Assembly (NCBI GenBank): GCA_946886645.1
Contig: CAMPIY010000012.1
Span: 1 to 17,810, forward strand
Origin: an uncultured Sphingomonas sp.
GTDB taxonomy: Bacteria > Pseudomonadota > Alphaproteobacteria > Sphingomonadales > Sphingomonadaceae
Length of the DNA stretch: 17,810 nucleotides
Reading direction: 5' to 3'
Both the position numbers and the translations under genes were made by a program. Under the pieces are notes generated by a model. It was not told the origin of the DNA and made no database searches. It was given only the letters and a program-made list of their open reading frames with translations. Positions 1 to 8,751 of the stretch are shown here, one piece after another; position 1 is the stretch's first letter; every line of letters starts with the position of its first letter.

Positions 1-1268
<1,268 letters not shown>

Positions 1269-1274
1269 GGCCGA

Positions 1275-1304
1275 TATATGGGCAGGAGGGTGCGGCAGCG
1301 CAAT
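1275..1304 (-). promoter_or_regulatory. Possible heat-shock (RpoH-like) promoter of lon
   Basis: On the minus strand, ATTGCG (1299-1304) and GCCCATATA (1275-1283) are separated by 15 bp. The -10 matches 7 of the 8 specified positions of the classical sigma-32 consensus CCCCATNTA. The -35 keeps only the TTG of CTTGAA. The spacing equals that of the better clpP promoter in this window. Transcription would start at or near the lon ATG (1268), giving a leaderless mRNA. This is tentative. Confidence 0.3.
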
Positions 1305-1373
1305 CCGCAGCTTGTTCTAAAGACTATTGTTGCTAGCCTTGGGACGAGAGGGCGAAAATGGGGGAACGTTGTA

Positions 1374-3344
1374 ATGCGTAGCATAAGCCGGAAAATGGGC
1401 CTGGCCATGTTGCTGCTGTCGAGCAGCGCGCTGGCGGCCGAGCCGGAGCCCAAGACTGGGCCGGCGCCCAATTGGGTCAAGCTTGCCGCGGTCCCGGGGC
1501 CCAACACCGCGCATAAGGATGCTCCCGTCCAGGTACTCCTGATCAATTCCCAGACGCATTTCGATCACGATAGGCAGGCAACCTATGTCGAATATGTCCT
1601 TCTGCCGCAGTCGGTGGCCGGGCTGCAGTCTACCGGGACCATTGCGATTCCCTGGAACGTCGGGCGAACCGACCTGACGATCAACGCAATCGAAATCCGC
1701 CGTGCCGGCAAGGCGATCGACCTTCTCAAGAACGCGGAACTCACCGTCATTCGTCGGGAGAATAACCTGGAGAAGGCGGTCCTCGACGGCATTCGCACGG
1801 TGGTGCTGCCCGCAAAGGGGCTTCAGCTTGGCGACGAGCTGCGGGTGGCCTTTACCTACGGAGTCAAACCGGATGCCGTGGGCAACCACAGCGAGGATAT
1901 CCAGTCCTGGAATGTCCCGTTCGACGTCAACCTGCTGCAACGGCGCGTGGTCGTCTCTCCCGGCACCGAGGTCAAATGGCGCACCGCGAGCAGGGTCGCA
2001 AAGCCAAGCATCACGACCAGCTCGCTTGGCACCGAATATCTATTCTCGGCAACGAATGTCGAAGCGCCCAAATACCCGTCAGGAATCCTGCCGCGCGACA
2101 AGGCGAGCGACATCCAGTTTTCCGCCTATGATAATTGGGCGCAGATCGCGGAGTTTGGGCAATCCCTGTTCTCGAAGGCCCGCCTGCTGGACAAGGACTC
2201 GTCTCTCGCCGCCGAAGCGGACCGAATCGCGGCCCAATCGACCGATCCTGAAAGGCGAATGCTGGCGGCGCTGCGCTTTGCACAGGAACGTGTCCGTTAT
2301 GTCGCGCTTCTGCTGGGAGACGGCGCCTATGTGCCGGCCACGGCGACGGACACCTGGGATCGCAAGTTTGGCGACTGCAAGGGAAAGACCGCGCTTCTGC
2401 TGGCCCTTCTGGATCGCCTCGGGATCAAGGCGGACCCGATGTTCGTCAGTTCGGAAAATGGCGACCTGCTTTCCGATCGCCTCCCGTCCCTTCTCACGTT
2501 CGACCACGTCATCGTCAAAGCGACGATCAATGGCCGCAGCTATTACCTCGACCCTACCGATTACGGTCAGCGGGCGGGTTTTGAAGTGGCGGGGTCAACG
2601 CTTGGATATGGCTTGCCGCTCGTCGCCGGAGCATCGCTGGAAAAGCTGCCAGCAATTCCTCTCAATGAGCCGTTGCGGATTACGGAGCTGGTCTGGGATG
2701 GTTCCAATGGCGTGGCCGGGGAAATTCCGATCACCGCAAAGTTGACGCTGCGCGGCATCATGGCTGCACAAGCCCGGATCAAGAAAGCCAGCGTTTCCAA
2801 GACGGATGAGTTCGAAACCTACCTTAAGGACTTGATGCCCCGGATCGACAACAAGAACCTGGAGATCGTGAGCCAGGTCGACGACGATCTGACGGGGGAT
2901 TTTGTCGTTACCTTCAAGGGCAAGGACCGGGCTTATTGGGAAGAATATGAAGGCATGAAAGGCTATCGGTTCGCGTTCAGCAACGATGCCGCCAAATGGT
3001 CGGAAAAGTTCGAACGAGACGAGGGGCCATTCAAGGATCTGCCTGTCAGGATCAATTCCAACTATTGGCAGCGCGAGATCGAGACGTTGATCCTTCCCGC
3101 CAAAAAGAAGAAGTTCGTCATCGATGCTCCGCCGCTGGACCAGACGCTTGCCTCGACGCACATCTGGCGAACGGTCAAGGAAGAGGGAAACCGCATAACC
3201 TCGACAACGGATTTCCGCAGGTTGAGCGATCAGATGAGCGCTGCCGAGGCCCGCAAAGCGGAGACCGAGCTAGAGAAAATCGCCGAGAGCTGGGCCTACA
3301 TAGTGGCTCCGCGCGGGTTCAAGCCGCCCAAGGAGCAGGATTAG
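1374..3344 (+). CDS. Secreted DUF3857 / transglutaminase-like domain protein
   Basis: The protein has 656 residues. Residues 1-22 look like a signal peptide (basic start, LAMLLLSSSALA, cleavage near Ala21/22), so it is probably periplasmic or exported. A DUF3857 domain spans roughly residues 50-200 and a transglutaminase-like fold about 270-400. All three papain-type catalytic residues are visible: Cys335 in GDCKGKT, His378 in FDHVIV and Asp393 in YLDPTD. A mostly beta C-terminal region without a recognised name follows. The start at 1374 was chosen because the signal peptide begins there and GGGGGAAC lies upstream. The reading frame stays open far upstream, but that part is antisense to lon. 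Proteins of this layout are common in Bacteroidetes and sphingomonads, and their substrate is generally unknown. It ends 9 bp from the convergent CPBP-like gene. Confidence 0.88.
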   Translation: MRSISRKMGLAMLLLSSSALAAEPEPKTGPAPNWVKLAAVPGPNTAHKDAPVQVLLINSQTHFDHDRQATYVEYVLLPQSVAGLQSTGTIAIPWNVGRTDLTINAIEIRRAGKAIDLLKNAELTVIRRENNLEKAVLDGIRTVVLPAKGLQLGDELRVAFTYGVKPDAVGNHSEDIQSWNVPFDVNLLQRRVVVSPGTEVKWRTASRVAKPSITTSSLGTEYLFSATNVEAPKYPSGILPRDKASDIQFSAYDNWAQIAEFGQSLFSKARLLDKDSSLAAEADRIAAQSTDPERRMLAALRFAQERVRYVALLLGDGAYVPATATDTWDRKFGDCKGKTALLLALLDRLGIKADPMFVSSENGDLLSDRLPSLLTFDHVIVKATINGRSYYLDPTDYGQRAGFEVAGSTLGYGLPLVAGASLEKLPAIPLNEPLRITELVWDGSNGVAGEIPITAKLTLRGIMAAQARIKKASVSKTDEFETYLKDLMPRIDNKNLEIVSQVDDDLTGDFVVTFKGKDRAYWEEYEGMKGYRFAFSNDAAKWSEKFERDEGPFKDLPVRINSNYWQREIETLILPAKKKKFVIDAPPLDQTLASTHIWRTVKEEGNRITSTTDFRRLSDQMSAAEARKAETELEKIAESWAYIVAPRGFKPPKEQD

Positions 3345-3353
3345 AAGCAGAGG

Positions 3354-3878
3354 TCAGTGAAAGGCCACCACCAGCGCAGGACCGAGATTCTGCAAGGCGT
3401 GGGTGGTGGCCGCCACGCCGATGCCAACCCAAAAGCCGCGCTGCCTCCAGGTCACGTATAGCGTCGAAAAGATGAGGAAGGGCCACCAGATGACGAGGCC
3501 CCAGCCGACCGCTTCGAGCGAGTGAGCGACGCCCCACCCCGCCGCGCTCAGCAGGATGGCGGCAGCGGGCGGCATGAATCGAAGGAACAGCGACAGGAAG
3601 CCCGCCATGATCAGCGTTTCCAGAACCGGAGCGAAGACGACGAGGAGGAACAGGGCCAGCATTCCCTTCATCGGGAATTCGGGCGTCGGAAGGTCCGGCG
3701 CAAGTCCTCGCGAAAGCGCCGCCAGCACCACGCTGCCAAGGACGCTGAGAAGCCAGCCTGTGGCGATCGACAGCCAGGCCCGCCGCGGCTCGCGCAGCGG
3801 CGCCGGCAGATATTTCAGGAAACTATCGTCGAGAAGCCGGCCGGGGCCTTCTGCTCCTGCCGGCTGGACGGTCGCCAC
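3354..3878 (-). CDS. CPBP-like (Abi/CAAX protease-related) membrane protein, degenerate active site
   Basis: This is a 174-residue hydrophobic protein with about four to six membrane segments, at roughly residues 34-56, 71-101, 105-145 and 149-173. The CPBP (Rce1/Abi) metalloprotease family has motifs EExxxR, FxxxH and HxxxN. Here the second and third can be seen as W115xxxH119 and H160ALQN164. Motif 1 reads E87-T-L-I-M-A92, with the second Glu and the Arg missing, so peptidase activity is doubtful. The chosen start is a GTG at 3878, only 3 nt after the clpX stop, which suggests cotranscription and coupled translation with clpX. No good Shine-Dalgarno is seen. It could instead be a non-enzymatic membrane protein of this fold. 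The coding call is firm; the family call is moderate. Confidence 0.72.
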   Translation of the reverse strand: MATVQPAGAEGPGRLLDDSFLKYLPAPLREPRRAWLSIATGWLLSVLGSVVLAALSRGLAPDLPTPEFPMKGMLALFLLVVFAPVLETLIMAGFLSLFLRFMPPAAAILLSAAGWGVAHSLEAVGWGLVIWWPFLIFSTLYVTWRQRGFWVGIGVAATTHALQNLGPALVVAFH

Positions 3879-3881
3879 CGG

Positions 3882-5165
3882 TTAGGCCGCCGCGTCGCTG
3901 CCCGAGGCAGCCGATTTTTCCTTCTTGGCGTAGACGCGGACCGGGTCCTTGCGCCCTTCGACCACATCCTTGTCGATATGCACCTCATCGACGCCTTCCA
4001 TCGAAGGCAGGTCGAACATCGTATCGAGCAGGATCCCTTCGAGGATTGAGCGGAGGCCGCGGGCGCCGGTCTTGCGCTCGATCGCCTTCTTGGCGACCGA
4101 ATGGAGTGCTTCCTCGGCGAATTCCAGCTCCACTTCCTCCATGTCGAACAGCTTCTGATACTGTTTGACGAGGGCATTCTTCGGTTCGACCAGGATTTTG
4201 ACCAGCGCTTCCTCGTCAAGATCCTCGAGCGTCGCGATGACCGGCAGGCGGCCGATGAATTCCGGGATCAGGCCGAATTTCAGCAAATCCTCGGGTTCGG
4301 TCGATTTCAGGGTTTCGCCCGTGCGCTTTTCTTCCGGCGCGGCGACATAAGCACCGAAACCGATCGACTTGCCCTGAAGGCGGTCGCCGATGATCTTCTC
4401 GAGGCCGGCAAAAGCGCCGCCGCAGATGAACAGGATGTTGGTCGTGTCGACTTGCAGGAATTCCTGCTGCGGATGCTTGCGGCCCCCCTGCGGCGGAACG
4501 GAAGCGGTGGTGCCTTCCATCAGCTTCAGCAGGGCCTGCTGCACGCCCTCGCCCGACACGTCGCGGGTGATCGACGGGTTGTCGGACTTGCGCGAAATCT
4601 TGTCGATCTCGTCGATGTAGACGATGCCGCGCTGCGCCTTCTCGACGTTATAGTCCGACGCCTGGAGCAGCTTCAGGATGATGTTTTCAACATCCTCGCC
4701 GACATAGCCCGCTTCGGTCAGGGTCGTGGCGTCGGCCATGGTGAAGGGCACGTCGAGGATTCGCGCCAGCGTCTGCGCCAGCAGCGTCTTGCCGCAGCCG
4801 GTCGGCCCGATCAGCAGGATGTTCGATTTCGCGAGCTCGACATCCGCGCCGGTCTTGGCGCCGTGATTGAGCCGCTTGTAATGGTTATGGACCGCGACCG
4901 AGAGGACGCGCTTGGCGCGCTGTTGCCCGATCACATAGTCGTCGAGCACCTTGTAGATTTCGGACGGCGTCGGCACGCCATCGCGGGTCTTTACGAGGGC
5001 GGACTTCGTCTCCTCGCGGATGATGTCGTTGCACAGCTCGACGCATTCGTCGCAGATGAAGACGGTCGGGCCCGCGATCAGCTTGCGCACCTCGTGCTGC
5101 GACTTGCCGCAGAAGCTGCAGTAAAGCGTGCTCTTGCTGTCGCCACCACCGGAAAGCTTGGTCAT
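3882..5165 (-). CDS. clpX: ATP-dependent Clp protease ATP-binding subunit ClpX
   Basis: ClpX is the AAA+ unfoldase that recognises tagged substrates and threads them into ClpP. The protein has 427 residues, the usual length. The N-terminal zinc-binding domain has C16, C19, C38 and C41 (CSFC...CDEC). Walker A GPTGCGKT is at 120-127, pore loop GYVG at 153-156 and Walker B VYIDEID near 182-188. The RKH pore loop and the ClpP-contacting IGF loop (KSIGFGA) are also present. The ATG at 5165 was chosen over one 24 nt upstream because [12 protein letters not shown] is the family start and AAGGGA lies 5 nt before it. It is separated from clpP by four other genes and is followed after 3 nt by a CPBP-like gene. 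Confidence 0.98.
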   Translation of the reverse strand: MTKLSGGGDSKSTLYCSFCGKSQHEVRKLIAGPTVFICDECVELCNDIIREETKSALVKTRDGVPTPSEIYKVLDDYVIGQQRAKRVLSVAVHNHYKRLNHGAKTGADVELAKSNILLIGPTGCGKTLLAQTLARILDVPFTMADATTLTEAGYVGEDVENIILKLLQASDYNVEKAQRGIVYIDEIDKISRKSDNPSITRDVSGEGVQQALLKLMEGTTASVPPQGGRKHPQQEFLQVDTTNILFICGGAFAGLEKIIGDRLQGKSIGFGAYVAAPEEKRTGETLKSTEPEDLLKFGLIPEFIGRLPVIATLEDLDEEALVKILVEPKNALVKQYQKLFDMEEVELEFAEEALHSVAKKAIERKTGARGLRSILEGILLDTMFDLPSMEGVDEVHIDKDVVEGRKDPVRVYAKKEKSAASGSDAAA

Positions 5166-5218
5166 AAAGTCCCTTGTCGTCCTCATCACTCAGCCGCAAC
5201 GCGGCCGGCCGGTCATGC

Positions 5219-5230
5219 TAAACCGGTTTA
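5219..5230. promoter_or_regulatory. 12-bp perfect palindrome in the clpX leader
   Basis: The sequence TAAACCGGTTTA is a perfect inverted repeat. It lies between the putative clpX promoter and the clpX start, about 54 bp before the ATG. A short GC hairpin (GCCGC, loop AAC, GCGGC; 5193-5205) is closer to the gene. The palindrome could be a repressor or activator site, but it matches no operator I can name. Confidence 0.25.
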
Positions 5231-5248
5231 TCGCACAATCAAACTGGC

Positions 5249-5278
5249 AGATGGGTTAACAATCCGCCCCGCCCCAAG
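5249..5278 (-). promoter_or_regulatory. Possible heat-shock (RpoH-like) promoter of clpX
   Basis: On the minus strand, CTTGGG (5273-5278) is followed after 16 bp by ACCCATCTG (5248-5256), resembling CTTGAA and CCCCATNTA of sigma-32 promoters. It lies in the 165-bp space between the SDR stop and the clpX start. A promoter is expected here because clpX is far from clpP. The match is moderate and unproven. Confidence 0.33.
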
Positions 5279-5330
5279 TGCCTGTCCCAAATATGGAATG
5301 TCAAAGGGCATGGGGCAAGGCCCGACCTTG

Positions 5331-6089
5331 CTATTCCTCCTGAACGCGCGGGACAATCACGAGCTGCTGCACCACAGTCCGGCTCGGCTGGGTCAGCAGG
5401 TAGTGAATCCCGACGGCAATGTCTTCCGCCCTCAGCATTTTCTCCTTGTTGATCATCTCGGCCTGCTTGTCGGATGGAATATCGGGGTATTGGAAATCGG
5501 CGCCGACCAGCCCGGGCTCGATCAGCGAAACCTTGATGCCTTTCGACCCTAACTCGCGCCGGAGAGCCTCTGCGAAGCCCGCAATTCCCGCCTTCATCCC
5601 CGCATAGACGGTGGAGTCCGGGCCGAGACTATGGGCCGACATCGACCCAATCAGGATGATATCGCCCGCCAGCATCCGCTCGTTCGCGGCATGCGCGCTC
5701 ATGATGTATGCGGTGAAGTCTGTCGCGACGGCATAGCGGACCTCTTCGGTCTCCATTGTCGACAGACCGTCGGCCGGGATGGCGGCGTTGATCACCGCCA
5801 CGTCGATCTCGCCCAGATATTCCTTCGCGGCGTCAAAGAATCGCTCCGCAGAGCCGCGCTCCGCCAGGTCGATGGAAATGCCGTCGCCCTCTCCGACCTC
5901 CCGAATTCGTTTGAGCGCGTCCTCCAAATGGTCCGGGTTGCGCCCGCAGACGAAGACCTTCGCTCCTTCGCTGGCCAGCAGCACCGCGGTGGCCCGGCCA
6001 ATTCCCGTCGTCCCGCCGGTTATGGCGACACGCTTTCCCTTCAAGGATGTCTGCGGCGTGTGGGCGTCGCTCAACATGAACTGGCTCAT
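5331..6089 (-). CDS. Short-chain dehydrogenase/reductase (SDR family)
   Basis: A 252-residue classical SDR, probably a cytoplasmic NAD(P)H-dependent oxidoreductase of unknown substrate. The cofactor glycine motif TGGTTGIG is at residues 24-31. Arg50 after the second strand (VFVCGRN) suggests NADP preference. NAAI is at 101-104, Ser149 in IGSMS, and Y162-A-G-M-K166 is the catalytic YxxxK. The helix position that usually carries the tetrad Asn appears to be Asp124 (ATDFTAY). The start at 6089 is supported by a strong GGAGG six bases upstream. The gene follows the helical-repeat protein by 64 bp and has 165 bp before clpX. No substrate can be assigned from context. Confidence 0.93.
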   Translation of the reverse strand: MSQFMLSDAHTPQTSLKGKRVAITGGTTGIGRATAVLLASEGAKVFVCGRNPDHLEDALKRIREVGEGDGISIDLAERGSAERFFDAAKEYLGEIDVAVINAAIPADGLSTMETEEVRYAVATDFTAYIMSAHAANERMLAGDIILIGSMSAHSLGPDSTVYAGMKAGIAGFAEALRRELGSKGIKVSLIEPGLVGADFQYPDIPSDKQAEMINKEKMLRAEDIAVGIHYLLTQPSRTVVQQLVIVPRVQEE

Positions 6090-6153
6090 CGGATACCTCC
6101 GAGAGCCCTACGTCCATGCCGGCCCGGATGTTCCTGATGATTCGATCGTCGGC

Positions 6154-7644
6154 TTAATTCGTCTTGCGCTTGGGTACCAGGAAGGCAGCCGGCATATCAC
6201 GCCCTAACTCCTGGAATTTCGCGGCGAGCGCCGGACGTTCGCGAAGCTTCTTCCATCCGTTCGTCCATATGGAGGGGTCATCGGATGTCAGGGCCGTTGC
6301 CTGGAGGCTACGGACAAAGCCTTCCTGAAAATCTTCATCGTCCAAGGAAGAAAGGGCGAGCTTTTCCGCTTCATCGAGCTTGCCAGCGCAGACCAGCCCG
6401 TCGATGGTCGGCCCGACCGCGTCATCCGAGTGCGCCATCATTTCGGGATAGAATTTTTCCGCCTCCGCCGACCGGCCCAAGCCGTGAAGAGTGCAGTAGC
6501 GCAGGCGGCGAACGAGCTGGTCGGCGTAAGCCGAGCCTTCCGTCGTTGCAGTCGGTTCAACCAAAGGCTGCGCCTGTGCATATTTCCCGTCAGCAACCAG
6601 TAGTTCGAGCCGATTGATCTTCATGCTGACGCGCCAATATTCTTTCGGCATCGGAGCATTGTTGAGCTGAGCGAACAATTCATCAGCTTGATCCGCCATA
6701 CCCGCCTCATGAAGCGCAAGTGCGGCATTGTTGACGGCCCATCCCATGTCCTCGTCCGCGGTCGACATTTCGGCGCTGTTTGCCGGTAGCTCGCTGCGGA
6801 GCGCGATAGCCTCATCAAGCTGCCCAGCATGCCGGAGAGCGTTAATCAAAAGATGTAGACGCTTATGATCCCCCGGCTTCTCGTCATAGTATCGCTTGGC
6901 CGAAGCTACGGCAGAAGCCCGTGCCTTGCTTAGGCCCGGCCCTACCTGACCTTCTATCTGCGGCCACAACACTGCATAACGTTTCAAGATCAGCAGGTTT
7001 TCTATGAGCTGCGGCTCATCGATATATTTGAGAAGCTCGCGAGCTCCGGCAACATCGCCGCGCTTCATGAGAATTCTCACCGCTCTCGCCGCAAGGTGGT
7101 CGCCTGACTCGGTTTCTCCTCCATACCCAAGTCGCGCAAGGGCAATCCGGCGATCCTCGTTCGCCCGATCCTGCCCGTCAGGTTCGTTATTGAGGAAATA
7201 GTTCATATAGTCGGAATCGATTTCGCGAACGGCATCGGGCATCCGGGAGATCATCCGATCGAGCGCGACGGCCGCCACCTCAATATTGTTGATCCTGAGC
7301 GCGGTCTCAAACTCCAGATAGCTTGGAAAAGCCGAATGGGGCGCGAGGCTGTCGGCTTCGGAAAATAGCTTTTTGGCCTCGGTATCCCGCTTGAGCCCAA
7401 GTAAGGCCGCGGCGCGCATGGCCGCGACAAACGACCTTCCTTCCTTATTGCCTGCGTCGGGTTTCACTTTGGACGCCGTCGCCAGCGCGGCGGAATATTC
7501 ACCGTTGGACAGCTGCTTCAGATAAACATCGACCCAGGCTTCGCCTGCCGATTGATCGGCCGCCTCTTGATGTGCCGCGGCGGCGGCTGGATGAGCCTGC
7601 ACCGCGCCCAAGGCCAATGCCAGCGATAAGAATACGGATTTCAC
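6154..7644 (-). CDS. Exported helical-repeat (TPR-like) protein of unknown function
   Basis: About 496 residues. A signal peptide is visible: MKSVFLSLALALGAVQAHP, followed by an Ala-rich cleavage region. The rest is alpha-helical, with repeated small/large residue patterns such as GEYSAALATASKV, DTEAKKLFSEADSLAP and HEAGMADQADELFAQL. These resemble tetratricopeptide repeats and suggest a periplasmic scaffold or binding protein. I recognise no catalytic motif. In-frame GTG codons at 7659, 7650 and 7644 compete as starts. The last gives the cleanest signal peptide and has GGGGG about 8 nt upstream. The gene lies 68 bp after pit with no visible terminator between. By eye its base composition is less GC-rich than its neighbours. 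Confidence 0.82.
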   Translation of the reverse strand: MKSVFLSLALALGAVQAHPAAAAAHQEAADQSAGEAWVDVYLKQLSNGEYSAALATASKVKPDAGNKEGRSFVAAMRAAALLGLKRDTEAKKLFSEADSLAPHSAFPSYLEFETALRINNIEVAAVALDRMISRMPDAVREIDSDYMNYFLNNEPDGQDRANEDRRIALARLGYGGETESGDHLAARAVRILMKRGDVAGARELLKYIDEPQLIENLLILKRYAVLWPQIEGQVGPGLSKARASAVASAKRYYDEKPGDHKRLHLLINALRHAGQLDEAIALRSELPANSAEMSTADEDMGWAVNNAALALHEAGMADQADELFAQLNNAPMPKEYWRVSMKINRLELLVADGKYAQAQPLVEPTATTEGSAYADQLVRRLRYCTLHGLGRSAEAEKFYPEMMAHSDDAVGPTIDGLVCAGKLDEAEKLALSSLDDEDFQEGFVRSLQATALTSDDPSIWTNGWKKLRERPALAAKFQELGRDMPAAFLVPKRKTN

Positions 7645-7712
7645 GCTCACAACCCCCACTGCGATACGGCGACGGCAAGCTTATCAATCTACAGAGGGTT
7701 TAAAAGAAGGCT

Positions 7713-8729
7713 TCAGCTAAAAAGCGTGGTCAGGCCATAGAAAAGCGCAGCCACGGCCGCCGAACAGGGGATGGTGATCAGCCACGCCATGACGACGTTG
7801 CGCGCTACGCCCCAGCGGACGGCGGATTCGCGCCGCGCCACGCCGGCGCCGATGATCGCTCCCGTGATCGTATGCGTCGTCGACACCGGAATGCCGGCGG
7901 CGCTGGCGCCGAAGAGCATGATCGATCCGCCGGTCGAGGCCGCGAAGCCCTGGTGCTGGGACAGCTTGGTGATCCGGCTTCCCATCGTCTCGATGATCTT
8001 CCAGCCGCCGGTCAGCGTGCCAAGGCCGATCGCGACATAGCAGCTGAGCGCGACCCAGTGCGGAACGTGAAATTCGCCGTGGAGATAGCCCGTCGAATAA
8101 AGCAGGACCGTGATGATCCCCATCGTTTTCTGGGCGTCATTAAGGCCGTGCCCGAGCGAATAGCCGGCAGCCGACACCAGATGGCAGGTGCGGAACGCCC
8201 GCTCGGCGCCGCGGGCGCTTGCCCATCTTGCCATCCAGCTGCTCACCAGCATCACGATCATCGCAACCGCCATGCCGATAAGCGGCGCGAGGGGGATGAA
8301 CAGCAGTGTCTTGGTGACGCCACTCCATTGAATCGTGCCGAAGCCCGCGGCAGCGACGCCTGCTCCCACGATTCCGCCGACCAATGCATGGCTCGATGAC
8401 GAGGGAATGCCCTTGAGCCAGGTCACGACGTTCCAGAACATCGCGCCGACCAGCGCCGCGAAAACAACAGACGGGGTCACCAAATCCTTGTCGATCAGCC
8501 CCTTGCCGATCGTATCGGCGACCTTGTGCAGGTCGGGGAACCAAATCATCAGGAAATAGGCTGCGAAGTTGAAGAAGGCGGCGAAGGCGACGGCCTGAAC
8601 AGGCGCGAGCAGCTTGGTAGCGACCACTGTCGCGATGGAATTGGCCGCGTCGTGCAGGCCGTTCAGGAAGTCGAACGCAAGCGCGACGAGGATCAGACCA
8701 GCTAGCAGCGGGAGTGCCAGTTCGTGCAT
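7713..8729 (-). CDS. pit: Low-affinity inorganic phosphate transporter, PiT family
   Basis: A 338-residue polytopic inner-membrane protein of the PiT family, which takes up phosphate or metal-phosphate with protons or cations. Both halves of the duplicated signature are visible: NGLHDAAN at 23-30 and GHGLNDAQKTMG at 193-204. The paired loops are GIPSSSSHALVGG (107-119) and GIPVSTTHTITG (279-290). The C-terminus is hydrophobic. The ATG at 8729 lies 22 bp after the stop of the Nudix-DUF47 gene, a layout typical of DUF47-pit operons in which DUF47 modulates the transporter. Whether it carries phosphate or sulfate cannot be read from the sequence; the DUF47 partner favours phosphate. Confidence 0.94.
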   Translation of the reverse strand: MHELALPLLAGLILVALAFDFLNGLHDAANSIATVVATKLLAPVQAVAFAAFFNFAAYFLMIWFPDLHKVADTIGKGLIDKDLVTPSVVFAALVGAMFWNVVTWLKGIPSSSSHALVGGIVGAGVAAAGFGTIQWSGVTKTLLFIPLAPLIGMAVAMIVMLVSSWMARWASARGAERAFRTCHLVSAAGYSLGHGLNDAQKTMGIITVLLYSTGYLHGEFHVPHWVALSCYVAIGLGTLTGGWKIIETMGSRITKLSQHQGFAASTGGSIMLFGASAAGIPVSTTHTITGAIIGAGVARRESAVRWGVARNVVMAWLITIPCSAAVAALFYGLTTLFS

Positions 8730-8751
8730 GGCGGTTCAGCCCCGGCCCTGA

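Noticed and set aside
4101..5552. 483-codon plus-strand frame opposite clpX and the SDR gene
   Set aside because: It is antisense to two recognisable genes, has no family resemblance, and is an effect of high GC.
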